64,000 nt of DNA from G965215045 sp965215045 (GCA_965215045.1 OZ244031.1:930001-994000), one strand, 5' to 3'; counted from the first letter of the stretch, positions 18,441 to 27,435 are shown. The notes: generated by a model from the letters alone, not told the origin. Numbers and translations: made by a program.

Positions 18441-21400
18441 TCAAGGCAGTTTGGGCAGGGTTCGGATGATTTGCATGGTGTCGACACTGAGGCGCACCAC
18501 CTTGCCTAACAGGTCGACGATATAGCGCGGGTCGTCTGACCACTGGTTGGGGTCATTGCGGATGCCGCTGTCCTTGTGAATGCTTGGCTGGTAGCGTTCC
18601 ATGACCCACTCCACGGCACTCTTGCCGTTGACGATGTACTCATAAGCATTCAGGGGGATGCCCGCTAGGGTGATGTGGTCGTTGTAGCGAATGGTGGATT
18701 TGTCCGGCTTGCGAGCGGTGCCGCCAAAACGCATCTTGCGCACCCGGTAGTGCCCTGAGAGTTCGTCGCCGGAATCTTGTGCATCGGGTTCCCGGATATC
18801 CAGCGGGTACGGCTGCAGTTGTTCGTAGCCGATGTGCAGTTCGGCCAGCTGCCGCCCGGCGTCGCTGAAGGCGCGAAAGTCTGCGGCGGTTTTGGTGTAG
18901 GGAATACGGGGCAGCATCTTTTTGAGATCGGCGGCAAAACGCCGTTTGTATTCGGGGCTGTGCAGCAGGCCGTAGACATAGTGGAAAATCGCATCGCCAT
19001 CGATCTCCTGGTCGGCATAGTGGTCCCGGAACAGCGAGACAGTCTCGGCGGGAATATTATCCACCTGCTGCCATTGCTTGCCCCCACCGTACAGTTCCCC
19101 ATCCACCGGTTCATAGCGATAGCGCGGAAAACATTGGTTTTTTGAGACAATTTCCAAATCCGGCACAGTATCCACCATCAGGGCGGAAAACTCTTTGCCG
19201 GCACCGATGCCCGAAACACAGATGGCCCGGTTAGGAGTATCGGGTGTAGCAAATATACGCGGCAGTTGGTTAAGACGAGCGTTCCATTGGGCATCAAAAT
19301 ACAGCCATTGTTTGCAAAATGGCCTGTAGATGGCATGACGCAGACGCTCCGGTATGAACTTGCCGACTTTATTTCTGGTGAGATACTGTAGATTTAGAGA
19401 GTCCCAATGAATGCGCCTTGAATCGTAATTGACAAAGTCTCTGGCCTCAGGTTTTTTGCCGGTATTTTCCGGTGCGCAAGCCCGCCGATAACGTTGCACT
19501 TCACTGTTGTAGAAATCGATACATCGTCGCATATTGGCAGTAATTTCCTCGCTGGAGAAATTGTAGACCCAGGCATCCCGGTTGGTTGCAACCCCGAGGC
19601 TGAACAGCGTAAAAATACTTGTACCCGTAGCCTCCTTGCGTTTGTTTGCCTTGTCTCCCAGCGGCAGCCAATGCATAAATTGCGGGTCGCGCTGGTTGAT
19701 CCAGTCGTGCTCGGCATTGGGCGTGATGATGTCCCAGGGAATGCTTTGCGCACTGCCGAATTCACGGATCATTTCCAGCTTCTGGTCGCGCTTCAGATAA
19801 TCACCGATATCGTGATAATGGATTTTGCATGTACCCTGTGCCCGCGGGTTCTTAATTAAAAACAGGACAGCAATAGTTGCACGGCTACCGGAACCGAAAA
19901 TCTGGCCTCCTTCCCGGCGCGCGGTCTCACCCGAGGTGCGCGTATTACCGCGCAAGTTAAAACAATAAATACTGCTGAATTCGTCCTGCAGGCACTTGCG
20001 GAATCCGTCCTGGGCACTGCCGTCGAGCCAACCGCCATTGCTGACGTAGGCGACGATGCCCTCCTCGCCGATGCGGTCGCTGGCCCAGCGAAAAGCGCGA
20101 ATATAGGAATCGTACAGTTTGTTCTTAGCGGTAGCACTGGAGTAATGCGCATAGCTCTCCTTTATGCTCTCATCCAGCCTGGGATACTTTAAATTCCAGT
20201 TTGCATCATTCTGACTTCTCTGCCCAGCTGAATACGGCGGATTGCCCAGCACCACGCGGATCGGCGTCTTCTGCTGCCTCTGCACCCGCTTGGAATTGAC
20301 CGGGAAAATCCTGTCCAGCATATCGCCGTCCCGCTCATTGATCTGAAAGGTGTCGGTCAGCACAATGCCGGCAAAGGGCTCGTAGGCTATATCTTCCGCC
20401 ACCTGCTGCTGCTTCTGTTGTTGTACAGCCGCCTTCCCCTTTTTCCCCTGCACCATCTGGCGTTTCCGGTCGTGGTAGGCCTCCTCTATATTGATGGCGG
20501 CGATGTAATAGGCCAGCAGCACGATCTCGTTGGCGTGCAGCTCTTCGCCGAACTTGCGCTCCAGGTCCTTGTTGTCAATCAATGAGGACTGCAGCAGCCG
20601 GCTGATGAAGGTGCCGGTGCCGGTGAACGGGTCCAGCACATGCACGCCCCGGGCACCGATGCCCTTGCCGAACTCCTGCTGCAGCAGCCAGTCGACGCTG
20701 TGCAGTATGAAATCCACCACCTCGACGGGCGTATAGACGATGCCCAGCCTCTCTGTCATCTTGGGAAAGGCGGTCTGGAAAAACTTCTCGTAGAGTTCGA
20801 TCACCACCTTCTGCCGTCCCTCGGCATTGTCGATGCCGCTGGCCCGCCGGCGCACACTCTCATAGAACTCTTCCAGGGAGCGGGTCTCGGCCTCCAGGTT
20901 CTGCTCATACAGCAGCTCCAGCATGGTCTGCATGGTCTTGGAGACCGGGTTCTTGGCGGCGAAGTCATAGTTCTCAAACAGGGCTTCAAACACCGGCCGG
21001 GTGATCAGGTGCTGGGAGAGCATCTCGATCGCATCCTCCTCGCTGACCTCGGGATTCAGGTTCTGTTGCAACTCGGTGAGAAACTCCTTGAACAACTCCC
21101 GGTACTCCGCCTTGCCACCCTGCACCAGGGTGTTGATGCGCGTGCTGTTGCGCCGGGCGATGTCCGCCACGTCCTTGGCCCAGTCCTCCCAGTAGCGGCG
21201 GTCGCCGCACTTGAGCACCATGCGGGCGTAGATCGCATCCCGCCACTCCTCCACGTCAAACTTGAGCAAACCCTGCTGCAACTTCTCCCGCTGGGTCTGT
21301 GCGGTGTAATCGGCTTCCTCTTCCTCTACACCCTCTGTGCCGATCACATCGATGAGAATTTTTTCACTGCGTCCCTCGTTCAGTTCGATACGATTGATCT

Positions 21401-22481
21401 CCGCATTGAACTGGTCGTCGTGGGCCCGCAGTCCCTGCAACACCTGCCAGACCAATTTGTAGCGGTTGTCCTTCTTGTCCAGCACCTGCTCCGGTGCTTC
21501 GTCCGCTGGCACCGCCACCGGCAGAATGATGTAGCCGTATTTCTTGCCCTCCGCCCTGCGCATCACCCGCCCCACCGACTGCACGATGTCGATGATGGAA
21601 CGGCGCGGGTTCATAAACAGCACCGCATCCAGGGCCGGCACATCCACTCCCTCTGACAGGCAGCGCACATTGCTCAGGATGCGGCATTGCCCGGGGTCCG
21701 GGTCTTCCCGCAACCACTGCAGGTGCTTGGTACGCTCCGCTGCCCCCTGGGTGCCGTCCACGTGTCGGATCTCACAGTCCAGGCTCTGTTCTTCCGGGTA
21801 TTTCTTCTGATACTCATCGACGATGTGGGTGAAATGATCCCGAACCAGCTTAGAGTCATCGATGCGCCGGGAGAATGCCACCGCCCGCTGCATGGGCTCG
21901 GGGTCCAAGGTGCCGTCCTCCCCGGCATTGCTGATCCGTTTCGCCAGGCCGTTCCAGCAGCCGATAATCCTGCCGGCATCATTCAGGTTGAGCTCCCCGT
22001 TTTTTTGGGAGAGCAGCTTGGGCACGGCATCGCTGACATGCTGCTCATTGACCCCCAGGATGAGCACCTTGTAATCGCTCAGCAGGTTTTGTGCCACCGC
22101 GGCGGAGAAATCCAGCCGATGAAACTCCGGGCCGTAGGTCTCCTTATCGTCCATGGAATACACCTCTGCTTCCAGCTCCTTGCCCTGCCGCTTGGCCGAC
22201 TCGGCATAGATGCGCGAGGTGGCAGTCATGTACAGCCGCTTGTCCGCCCGCAGCCGCTGTTGATCATGCACCTGCACAAAATAGGACTTCTTCTTGTCTT
22301 TCTGCTCCACCCCGGTGGTGCGATGCGCCTCATCGCAGATCACCAGGGCAAACTCCGGCGCGCCTTTTTCCTGCGCTTGGGAGACTACCTCGATCGAATG
22401 GTAGGTAGCAAAAACTACGTTGACAGGCGGCTTATCCCTGGTATTCCGGTGTTCATGCCGGGAGGGGGGGGGGGGGGGGCG
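18441..22481 (-). CDS. type ISP restriction-modification enzyme, helicase/methylase/specificity portion (out of frame with its N-terminus)
   Basis: Downstream 1346 codons of a single-chain type ISP enzyme (LlaGI/LlaBIII kind), read from the C16 tract. In order: the rest of the SF2 translocase, with VVFATYHSIEV, the DEAH box in ALVICDEAHRTTG and motif VI GRVMRRAEGKKYGYI; an N6-adenine methyltransferase with VLDPFTGTGTFISRLL and the catalytic VVLGNPPYSAG; then a target-recognition region to the stop at 18441. There is no start codon matched to a ribosome site at the frame's beginning, so it should be made only when the tract length joins it to the part ending at 22453. With 15 or 18 Cs the fused protein would be about 1650 residues, close to known type ISP enzymes. 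Confidence 0.88.
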   Translation of the reverse strand, partial: RPPPPPSRHEHRNTRDKPPVNVVFATYHSIEVVSQAQEKGAPEFALVICDEAHRTTGVEQKDKKKSYFVQVHDQQRLRADKRLYMTATSRIYAESAKRQGKELEAEVYSMDDKETYGPEFHRLDFSAAVAQNLLSDYKVLILGVNEQHVSDAVPKLLSQKNGELNLNDAGRIIGCWNGLAKRISNAGEDGTLDPEPMQRAVAFSRRIDDSKLVRDHFTHIVDEYQKKYPEEQSLDCEIRHVDGTQGAAERTKHLQWLREDPDPGQCRILSNVRCLSEGVDVPALDAVLFMNPRRSIIDIVQSVGRVMRRAEGKKYGYIILPVAVPADEAPEQVLDKKDNRYKLVWQVLQGLRAHDDQFNAEINRIELNEGRSEKILIDVIGTEGVEEEEADYTAQTQREKLQQGLLKFDVEEWRDAIYARMVLKCGDRRYWEDWAKDVADIARRNSTRINTLVQGGKAEYRELFKEFLTELQQNLNPEVSEEDAIEMLSQHLITRPVFEALFENYDFAAKNPVSKTMQTMLELLYEQNLEAETRSLEEFYESVRRRASGIDNAEGRQKVVIELYEKFFQTAFPKMTERLGIVYTPVEVVDFILHSVDWLLQQEFGKGIGARGVHVLDPFTGTGTFISRLLQSSLIDNKDLERKFGEELHANEIVLLAYYIAAINIEEAYHDRKRQMVQGKKGKAAVQQQKQQQVAEDIAYEPFAGIVLTDTFQINERDGDMLDRIFPVNSKRVQRQQKTPIRVVLGNPPYSAGQRSQNDANWNLKYPRLDESIKESYAHYSSATAKNKLYDSYIRAFRWASDRIGEEGIVAYVSNGGWLDGSAQDGFRKCLQDEFSSIYCFNLRGNTRTSGETARREGGQIFGSGSRATIAVLFLIKNPRAQGTCKIHYHDIGDYLKRDQKLEMIREFGSAQSIPWDIITPNAEHDWINQRDPQFMHWLPLGDKANKRKEATGTSIFTLFSLGVATNRDAWVYNFSSEEITANMRRCIDFYNSEVQRYRRACAPENTGKKPEARDFVNYDSRRIHWDSLNLQYLTRNKVGKFIPERLRHAIYRPFCKQWLYFDAQWNARLNQLPRIFATPDTPNRAICVSGIGAGKEFSALMVDTVPDLEIVSKNQCFPRYRYEPVDGELYGGGKQWQQVDNIPAETVSLFRDHYADQEIDGDAIFHYVYGLLHSPEYKRRFAADLKKMLPRIPYTKTAADFRAFSDAGRQLAELHIGYEQLQPYPLDIREPDAQDSGDELSGHYRVRKMRFGGTARKPDKSTIRYNDHITLAGIPLNAYEYIVNGKSAVEWVMERYQPSIHKDSGIRNDPNQWSDDPRYIVDLLGKVVRLSVDTMQIIRTLPKLP

Positions 22482-23394
22482 ATGCTTGTGGCGATAACTG
22501 TTCGGCCAGCCGCTCGCTGTCCGTGGTCGCGGGGAACACCAGTTCGTGTACCGAAATATCCTCGCTCTCCCGACCCACCTTGGTGTCCGAACAGACCGCG
22601 AAAAAACTCGCCTCCGGGGAGAACTGCGCACTCCACTCCTGCAGGGTCTGGGAGATCAACGCCAGTGACGGGGCCAGGAACAGCACGTTGCCGCCCCGAC
22701 CGCGCAACATCCGTTCGGCGATCTTGAGCGAGAGCAGGGTCTTGCCCGTGCCGCAGGCCATGATCAGCTTGCCCCGGTCGTGTTCCTTGAAGCCGGCCAG
22801 CACATCCTTCAGTGCCTTCTGCTGGTGCGGGCGCAGTTCCTTGTGCTCCTGCTTCTGCACGCGCCGCCACAACTCCTTGTGCGCGCGCGTGCGCAGCAGT
22901 TCCTCCAGTTTGGCATCCTCGGGCAGTCCGTCAGCCAATTGATGGAAGGTCCGGTAAATCCCTTGCACACGCTGATTGGCCAGGGAACGTTTGGCAGTCG
23001 CCGACAGCTCGCCGCCGGTGCTCACCAGCATCATCTCGCTGAAAACGATCGACCGGTCTGCCCCCAGGCGCTCGTTGGCAGCCGCCAGGAAGGAGGCGAT
23101 CTCGCCTTTCTGCAGCGCGTGCTCTGCTTGGAAGAACTTGCACTGGATCGCGCAATAGGCACTGTCCCATCTCTCGGCCACCAGGTCGATGCCGGTATCG
23201 CGGCCATCGAGCCCCTGATGCCTGGCCCATTCCCCCCAGTGCCAGACCTTGCGGTACTGACGCCGATAGACCGGGCTCACCGACAGACAGGCCCGAACCA
23301 GCCGCTCGAACTTGCTCCCCTGGTCCACCTTGTCGTAGGACTCCTGGCGCAGAACCTCCAGGAACCCGTTCACCCGTTCAGCAGCTATGCCCAT
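22453..23394 (-). CDS. type ISP restriction-modification enzyme, nuclease and helicase start (truncated by C16 frameshift)
   Basis: 313-residue truncated product starting at the ATG at 23394, eight bases after a GGGAGG ribosome site. Residues about 40-95 form an Mrr-like nuclease (GIDLVAERWDSAYCAIQCKF, with the D...Q-x-K pattern), and residues about 200-300 begin an SF2 helicase: a LRPHQQKALKDVLAGF Q-motif-like segment, Walker A MACGTGKTLLSLKIAERML and VLFLAPSLALISQTLQEW. The frame enters the C16 run (22464-22479 on the plus strand as Gs) and stops at 22453. A fragment like this lacks the second ATPase lobe and the methylase, so it is presumably inactive. Removing one C or adding two restores the full enzyme. 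Confidence 0.88.
   Translation of the reverse strand: MGIAAERVNGFLEVLRQESYDKVDQGSKFERLVRACLSVSPVYRRQYRKVWHWGEWARHQGLDGRDTGIDLVAERWDSAYCAIQCKFFQAEHALQKGEIASFLAAANERLGADRSIVFSEMMLVSTGGELSATAKRSLANQRVQGIYRTFHQLADGLPEDAKLEELLRTRAHKELWRRVQKQEHKELRPHQQKALKDVLAGFKEHDRGKLIMACGTGKTLLSLKIAERMLRGRGGNVLFLAPSLALISQTLQEWSAQFSPEASFFAVCSDTKVGRESEDISVHELVFPATTDSERLAEQLSPQASPPPPPLPA
22464..22479 (-). repeat. poly-C tract (C16 on coding strand), putative phase-variation switch
   Basis: Sixteen Gs on the plus strand, Cs in the gene. The frame before it ends in PPPPPLPA and stop; the frame after it continues as PPPPPSRHEH into the helicase. Fifteen or eighteen Cs would join them. Confidence 0.95.
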
Positions 23395-23683
23395 GACATG
23401 CACCTCCCCCTTTCTGATGCAGTGCGGGTCGGCAGGCCCGCCAATCAGCCTTCCTTTCAATCTTCTTGCAGAAACCCCGGCGGCCCGGCCGCAAAGGCCG
23501 CACTGCCCGGTGCACAATCCCTGTCGCTCCGGCAAAGTATAGCCTCAAATGTCTCCTCTCCCTACTCCCCCAACCACTCACATCTTTATTAATCCATGTT
23601 TTTCCGGCTCGAAATCCTTCGAAAATGCAATGCACAAGTTCAGAAACTTATGAGACTCTTTGATCAAGAGTAAACCCTGAACA
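23395..23683. other. gene-free stretch between divergent restriction-modification units
   Basis: Region upstream of the type ISP start. It holds that gene's ribosome site (about 23403-23408) and no supported gene. The open frame extending the ISP gene to 23535 has no family similarity. Confidence 0.5.
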
Positions 23684-23711
23684 TTGACATACAGCGATAT
23701 CAGAATACAAT
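23684..23711 (+). promoter_or_regulatory. sigma70-type promoter upstream of the D12 methylase unit
   Basis: TTGACA (23684-23689), 16 bases, TACAAT (23706-23711), reading towards the C23 tract. An AGGAGG and a 22-codon open frame (ATG 23728, stop 23794) follow directly; the AGGAGG probably precedes the transcript start, so that small frame may not be a gene. Confidence 0.6.
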
Positions 23712-23904
23712 TAGGAGGCCTGTATTAATGCCAGGCAAGTGGCATGTGCCGCAAGTATTCCAGTGCCAAAGTCGGCACCGCAAGGGAAGCCAGTAAAATC
23801 TCACTTCATAAAGGGCCGGCCGTAACTTGCCTGACAACTGCCGCGCGGAAAAGTGGAAACAGTTACCAGATAGTCCGCGGATTGGGCGTCATACAGTTGA
23901 CCTG

Positions 23905-24021
23905 ATGACTGCCCACGATCTTCCCAAACTGATCAATACCGAGCCAGACCGGGTTTCTGCGCCTATGGTGAGCGCATCTCCTAACACGTCCGCCCCCCCC
24001 CCCCCCCCCCCCCCCTTCTAA
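23905..24021 (+). CDS. N-terminal leader of phase-variable D12 methylase (truncated by C23)
   Basis: Open frame that would supply the start of the D12 DNA adenine methylase. From the ATG at 23905 it reads MTAHDLPKLINTEPD, then reaches an in-frame ATG at 23965 (MVSASPNTSA), enters seven proline codons in the poly-C run and stops at TAA 24019-24021. With 24 or 21 Cs it would instead continue through Leu-Leu-Thr-Pro-Thr-Arg-Thr-Thr-Gln-Leu-Val into KSPLRYPGGKSRA of the methylase. Neither ATG has a strong ribosome site, and the frame is open back to a TTG at 23827, so the true start is uncertain. Confidence 0.45.
   Translation: MTAHDLPKLINTEPDRVSAPMVSASPNTSAPPPPPPPF
23993..24015 (+). repeat. poly-C tract (C23), putative phase-variation switch
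   Basis: Twenty-three consecutive Cs separate the upstream start-containing frame from the methylase frame. In the length shown they are out of register by one base; 24 or 21 Cs would connect them. Confidence 0.95.
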
Positions 24022-24806
24022 CACCAACACGCACCACACAACTAGTTAAATCGCCCCTGCGCTATCCAGGGGGGAAATCCCGTGCCGTGAAGCAGATACT
24101 CAAACTGCTTCCCCCTGAGCTCGACCATTTGTGTTCCCCTTTTGTCGGGGGAGCATCTGTTGAGTTGGCGTGTGCAGCACAAGGCGTGGAAGTCTTTGCC
24201 TACGATGCTTTTCAACCACTGGTGAATTTCTGGCAGGTGCTGCTGGAAGATGCACCGGCGCTGGCAAGACAGGTGAAAAAGCACCATCCCATCAGCAAAG
24301 AAAAGTTCTACCGCTTGCAGCGTCACTATTTTCGATACAGGAACCCGCGCAACATGGCGGCGATTTTCTTTGCCCTCAACCGGTCCTCCTTTTCCGGCAC
24401 TACCTTGTCCGGGGGTATGTCTGACGGGCACCCTCGTTTTACCGAGCGCGTAATCCAAAACCTGGCGAACTTCAAAGTGGATGGCTTCCATGTGGAACAT
24501 GCAGATTTCCGCCAGTCTCTAAAAAAGCACAAGAACGATTTTCTTTATCTCGATCCTCCATACGCCAACCAGGGAAAACTGTATGGGGACCGCGGCGACT
24601 ATCACGTTGAATTTGACCATAAGGCTCTTGCTGCAATCCTGCGTAGCCGCGGCAGTTGGCTGCTTTCCTATAACGATTGCGAGACGGTGCGAGAGCTTTA
24701 CAAAGGCTTCCGTTTCCTGTCGCCTGAATGGGCGTACGGTATGAACACCAGCAAAAAATCCAACGAGGTTTTTGTTCTTTCCTCCGATTACCCCCAGGTG
24801 CCATGA
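24018..24806 (+). CDS. D12-class DNA adenine methyltransferase (start out of frame; OFF)
   Basis: Dam-like (MethyltransfD12) N6-adenine methyltransferase body. The hallmark N-terminal SAM motif KSPLRYPGGKSRAVKQIL is at 24048-24101, the catalytic motif is FLYLDPPYANQG near 24555, and the end reads NEVFVLSSDYPQVP. A GTG at 24087 could start translation but would drop the RYPGGK SAM loop, so the functional start must lie upstream, across the C23 tract; a stop at 23982 blocks this frame just before the tract. With the present length the gene is therefore OFF by one base. The stop overlaps the ATG of the endonuclease gene at 24803 (ATGA), which suggests the two are translationally coupled. Confidence 0.85.
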   Translation, partial: LTPTRTTQLVKSPLRYPGGKSRAVKQILKLLPPELDHLCSPFVGGASVELACAAQGVEVFAYDAFQPLVNFWQVLLEDAPALARQVKKHHPISKEKFYRLQRHYFRYRNPRNMAAIFFALNRSSFSGTTLSGGMSDGHPRFTERVIQNLANFKVDGFHVEHADFRQSLKKHKNDFLYLDPPYANQGKLYGDRGDYHVEFDHKALAAILRSRGSWLLSYNDCETVRELYKGFRFLSPEWAYGMNTSKKSNEVFVLSSDYPQVP

Positions 24807-25693
24807 AACAGACTGAATCAGGCAAAGCGTTTGAATACGCCATCGCCCAGGCAATCAGCCGGGAAACCGGGGCTGAGTTTGTGAAAAATGATGCGATGGA
24901 GTCGACCTCTGGTGCATATTACAAAATGCGGCAGACCCCCTCATCCCTGATCGATAAAGCGGCGACCAAAGCGGTTTTATTTCTTATCCAACACGACACA
25001 AATTTGAAACAGGCCAAGAGTGTAGTGTTGCAGCCGGACCGGGCCGGACGGTCAGGAGATGTGCGTGATGTGGTCATTGCGGTGAAAAACGGAGAACTGG
25101 GCATATCCGCAAAAAGCAACCATGCCGGCGTCAAACACAGTCGCCTGTCCGGCGCGATTGATTTTGGTAAGGAGTGGGCGGGACATCCAGTCAGTCCTTC
25201 TTACTTCAAGAGCGTCCGCCCGATATTCGATAGCCTGCGTGCATTGCGGAGAGAAAAGAAGTTATTCAGGGATGTCCCCAATAAGGGGGCAGTTATATAT
25301 CTACCCGTGCTGACTGCCTTCGAGGATGAATTCAAGCGCCTGTGCCTTGAATTCCGCGGACGCTTTATTTCAAGGATGTTTGCCTATTTGCTGGGAAAGC
25401 ACGACTTTTACAAGGTCATCAAACAGGATACAGACAAAATTGTGACCATTCAATCCATGAATATGGGGGGAACACTGGGTTGGGGACGGAAATGGAAAAT
25501 CCCAAATGAAATTGACACTATCCGGCGGAAGCCAAAATCAAACAACACTCTGCTCGTGTCGTTCACTGGGGGATGGTTGCTGTCATTCCGCCTGCACAAT
25601 GCCAGCAGCAGAGTTGAGCCTTCCCTGAAGTTTGATATCCAGTTTATTGGTATGCCCGCCGGCGTAGCAAGGACCGATATACCACTGGTTTAA
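24803..25693 (+). CDS. HaeIII-family type II restriction endonuclease
   Basis: 296-residue endonuclease of the RE_HaeIII family. Recognisable are ESGKAFEYAIAQAIS at the start, SVVLQPDRAGRSGDVRDVVI and GISAKSNHAGVKHSRLSGAI (residues about 95-115, the probable catalytic region with D and the K-rich segment), DFGKEWAGHPVSPSYF, and FAYLLGKHDFYKVI near 195. The start ATG shares bases with the methylase stop. Known HaeIII relatives cut GGCC and pair with C5-cytosine methylases; here the partner is an adenine methylase, so the target is probably different from GGCC, or another methylase protects. If coupling holds, the OFF methylase also lowers endonuclease synthesis. Confidence 0.85.
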   Translation: MKQTESGKAFEYAIAQAISRETGAEFVKNDAMESTSGAYYKMRQTPSSLIDKAATKAVLFLIQHDTNLKQAKSVVLQPDRAGRSGDVRDVVIAVKNGELGISAKSNHAGVKHSRLSGAIDFGKEWAGHPVSPSYFKSVRPIFDSLRALRREKKLFRDVPNKGAVIYLPVLTAFEDEFKRLCLEFRGRFISRMFAYLLGKHDFYKVIKQDTDKIVTIQSMNMGGTLGWGRKWKIPNEIDTIRRKPKSNNTLLVSFTGGWLLSFRLHNASSRVEPSLKFDIQFIGMPAGVARTDIPLV

Positions 25694-25707
25694 CACGACC
25701 CCGTGGT

Positions 25708-25791
<84 letters not shown>

Positions 25792-25818
25792 GCACAGTAA
25801 GCAAAAAGAAGCACCCAG

Positions 25819-27435
25819 TTAATTTTCTATATCCTTTTCCTTAGACGTTGAAATTTTCATTAAGGACACAGAATAACCAAAATTTTCAAGTGTCTTTACA
25901 GCATTTCTCATACTGACCTTACTAAAAAATGGGATATTTAACTCCCCATCGTGTTTACTAATAATAGCAAATATAATCTCGTAGTCAGAAGGGTCTAGTT
26001 TTTTTGAAGAATCCAGTTCCGGCTTATGGCTATTGGGTAATTTTTCATTTACTTTTTCTCTGAATTCTTTGTCTAAAAATGCTTCCCCTGAAACCAAACC
26101 TTGAGCAAATAAATGACTCAAGACCGATGAGGCCCCATAACGTTTTACATGAATAATTTTCTTATTTTTTGTATATAAATCACAAAATTCAATTTTTTGA
26201 TTGGCACCGCCATAAGCAATTGTTTTTCTGTCCATGTTGCAAATGCCTTCTGTCTCTTCCTCAACTCTTTGGTTATACTTGTTTTCGTGTTCATCTGGTT
26301 TGCGTTCAGGAAGCTTTATCCCGGGACGTCTTTCTTGTAATCTATTGAAAGAGGAAAAAATTTGTTTTGAGAAGTCGTTTTCTATTTGGTACCATTTCCC
26401 ATTACTCAATATATACATCTTCTCGTCTATTGAGATCTCACAGTACAGGCAATTATAGATTTTCCATCGTCGACTACTCACATTCGAACTGGCACTGATA
26501 TAACGAACAGTGTGTTTTTTTAAAATCTCTGGTGATAAGTCTTTCTTGTCCTCATCTGGAATAAATTTCAGGTATCCGGGTAAATCTATATCATCGCCAA
26601 AAGATTGTCTTCCAAATTTGAATTCATCAACATCCGCCCAGGGAATAATTTCTGGTATAGCCATCCAAACTGTTGATGACTGTTCATTTATGTTTTTAAT
26701 TTTCTCTACCATGTCGTTATCTAACATCTCAACTGTCTTCGGATCTTTTATTTCTGATATATGGTCAATCCAAGGAAAGGTTTTTTTATAATCATCACTT
26801 TTATACTTTTCATAACATTTTACTAAGAAGTCTTTGACATTTGAAGCATTAATTTTTACAGAAAGTGATAATGCATCTCTTCCCGTAACAGATTCACCAA
26901 ATTGTTTATCTGTTACCTTTCCAGTTATCTCTTGGATCAAATCTTGCTCAATGTCAATGTTGAAATTATCAGTCGTTCCATCTTTAGTCACTTGTTCTTT
27001 TGATAGTTTTGGAATAATAGACATATTTTTTTTGCCAATTTGTCGTAGACGCTCTGAATCAATCATGCCAAGTGCTGTTTTTAATCCAAATCGCTCTTCC
27101 CAAACTCCAGGTTCTAATAATGTGTGGCCGTACCCGAATGTAAGAACAAAAGTTCTATCTTCCACCGACATAACAAGAGCGGCTTTTGATGTGGCGGTAA
27201 ATATTTTGTTCTTGCCTTCCTTGCCTTCTTCATCATGAATGTTATTAAAAGATGACCCAAAAAAATTCTCTACCCAAGCAGGTTCAGAAATATGTGGCTT
27301 CCCGTAATAAAAACCACCAATATTTGCAATTTCACTGTGTTCTAACTGTCCCTGATCCCTAAAAATGTCGTCTGGAGAGGAGTACTCTTCCTTGATCAGG
27401 TAGATGGATAATTTGTTTGTTTTATCTTTAGCCAT
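25819..27435 (-). CDS. DUF6119 (TIGR04141-type) sporadically distributed protein
   Basis: 538-residue protein of the DUF6119/TIGR04141 group, coded in very AT-rich DNA. It begins KTNKLSIYLIKEEYSSPDDI, has FVLTFGYGHTLLEPGVWEERFGLK near residue 95 (given here by its FGYGH and ERFGLK marks), and ends with the signature IIHVKRYGASSVLSHLFAQG near 455. The family is patchily distributed, and its function is not established; it is often met in mobile or defence regions. The ATG at 27435 starts the conserved part; a 31-codon open extension upstream shows no similarity. It is the only gene between two 75-bp tRNA-Ser-derived direct repeats, so it appears to have arrived as a small cargo unit without an integrase. 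Confidence 0.8.
   Translation of the reverse strand: MAKDKTNKLSIYLIKEEYSSPDDIFRDQGQLEHSEIANIGGFYYGKPHISEPAWVENFFGSSFNNIHDEEGKEGKNKIFTATSKAALVMSVEDRTFVLTFGYGHTLLEPGVWEERFGLKTALGMIDSERLRQIGKKNMSIIPKLSKEQVTKDGTTDNFNIDIEQDLIQEITGKVTDKQFGESVTGRDALSLSVKINASNVKDFLVKCYEKYKSDDYKKTFPWIDHISEIKDPKTVEMLDNDMVEKIKNINEQSSTVWMAIPEIIPWADVDEFKFGRQSFGDDIDLPGYLKFIPDEDKKDLSPEILKKHTVRYISASSNVSSRRWKIYNCLYCEISIDEKMYILSNGKWYQIENDFSKQIFSSFNRLQERRPGIKLPERKPDEHENKYNQRVEEETEGICNMDRKTIAYGGANQKIEFCDLYTKNKKIIHVKRYGASSVLSHLFAQGLVSGEAFLDKEFREKVNEKLPNSHKPELDSSKKLDPSDYEIIFAIISKHDGELNIPFFSKVSMRNAVKTLENFGYSVSLMKISTSKEKDIEN

Noticed and set aside
22482..22631. Upstream extension of the type ISP downstream frame to an ATG at 22631
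   Set aside because: This stretch is the other frame of the helicase N-terminal part (Arg/Pro-rich shadow sequence), so it does not provide a genuine start.
15149..24015. Poly-G/C tracts as plain assembly artefacts
   Set aside because: Not fully excluded, and exact lengths should be doubted; but three tracts occurring only in restriction-modification genes and at functionally meaningful places is hard to explain by error alone.
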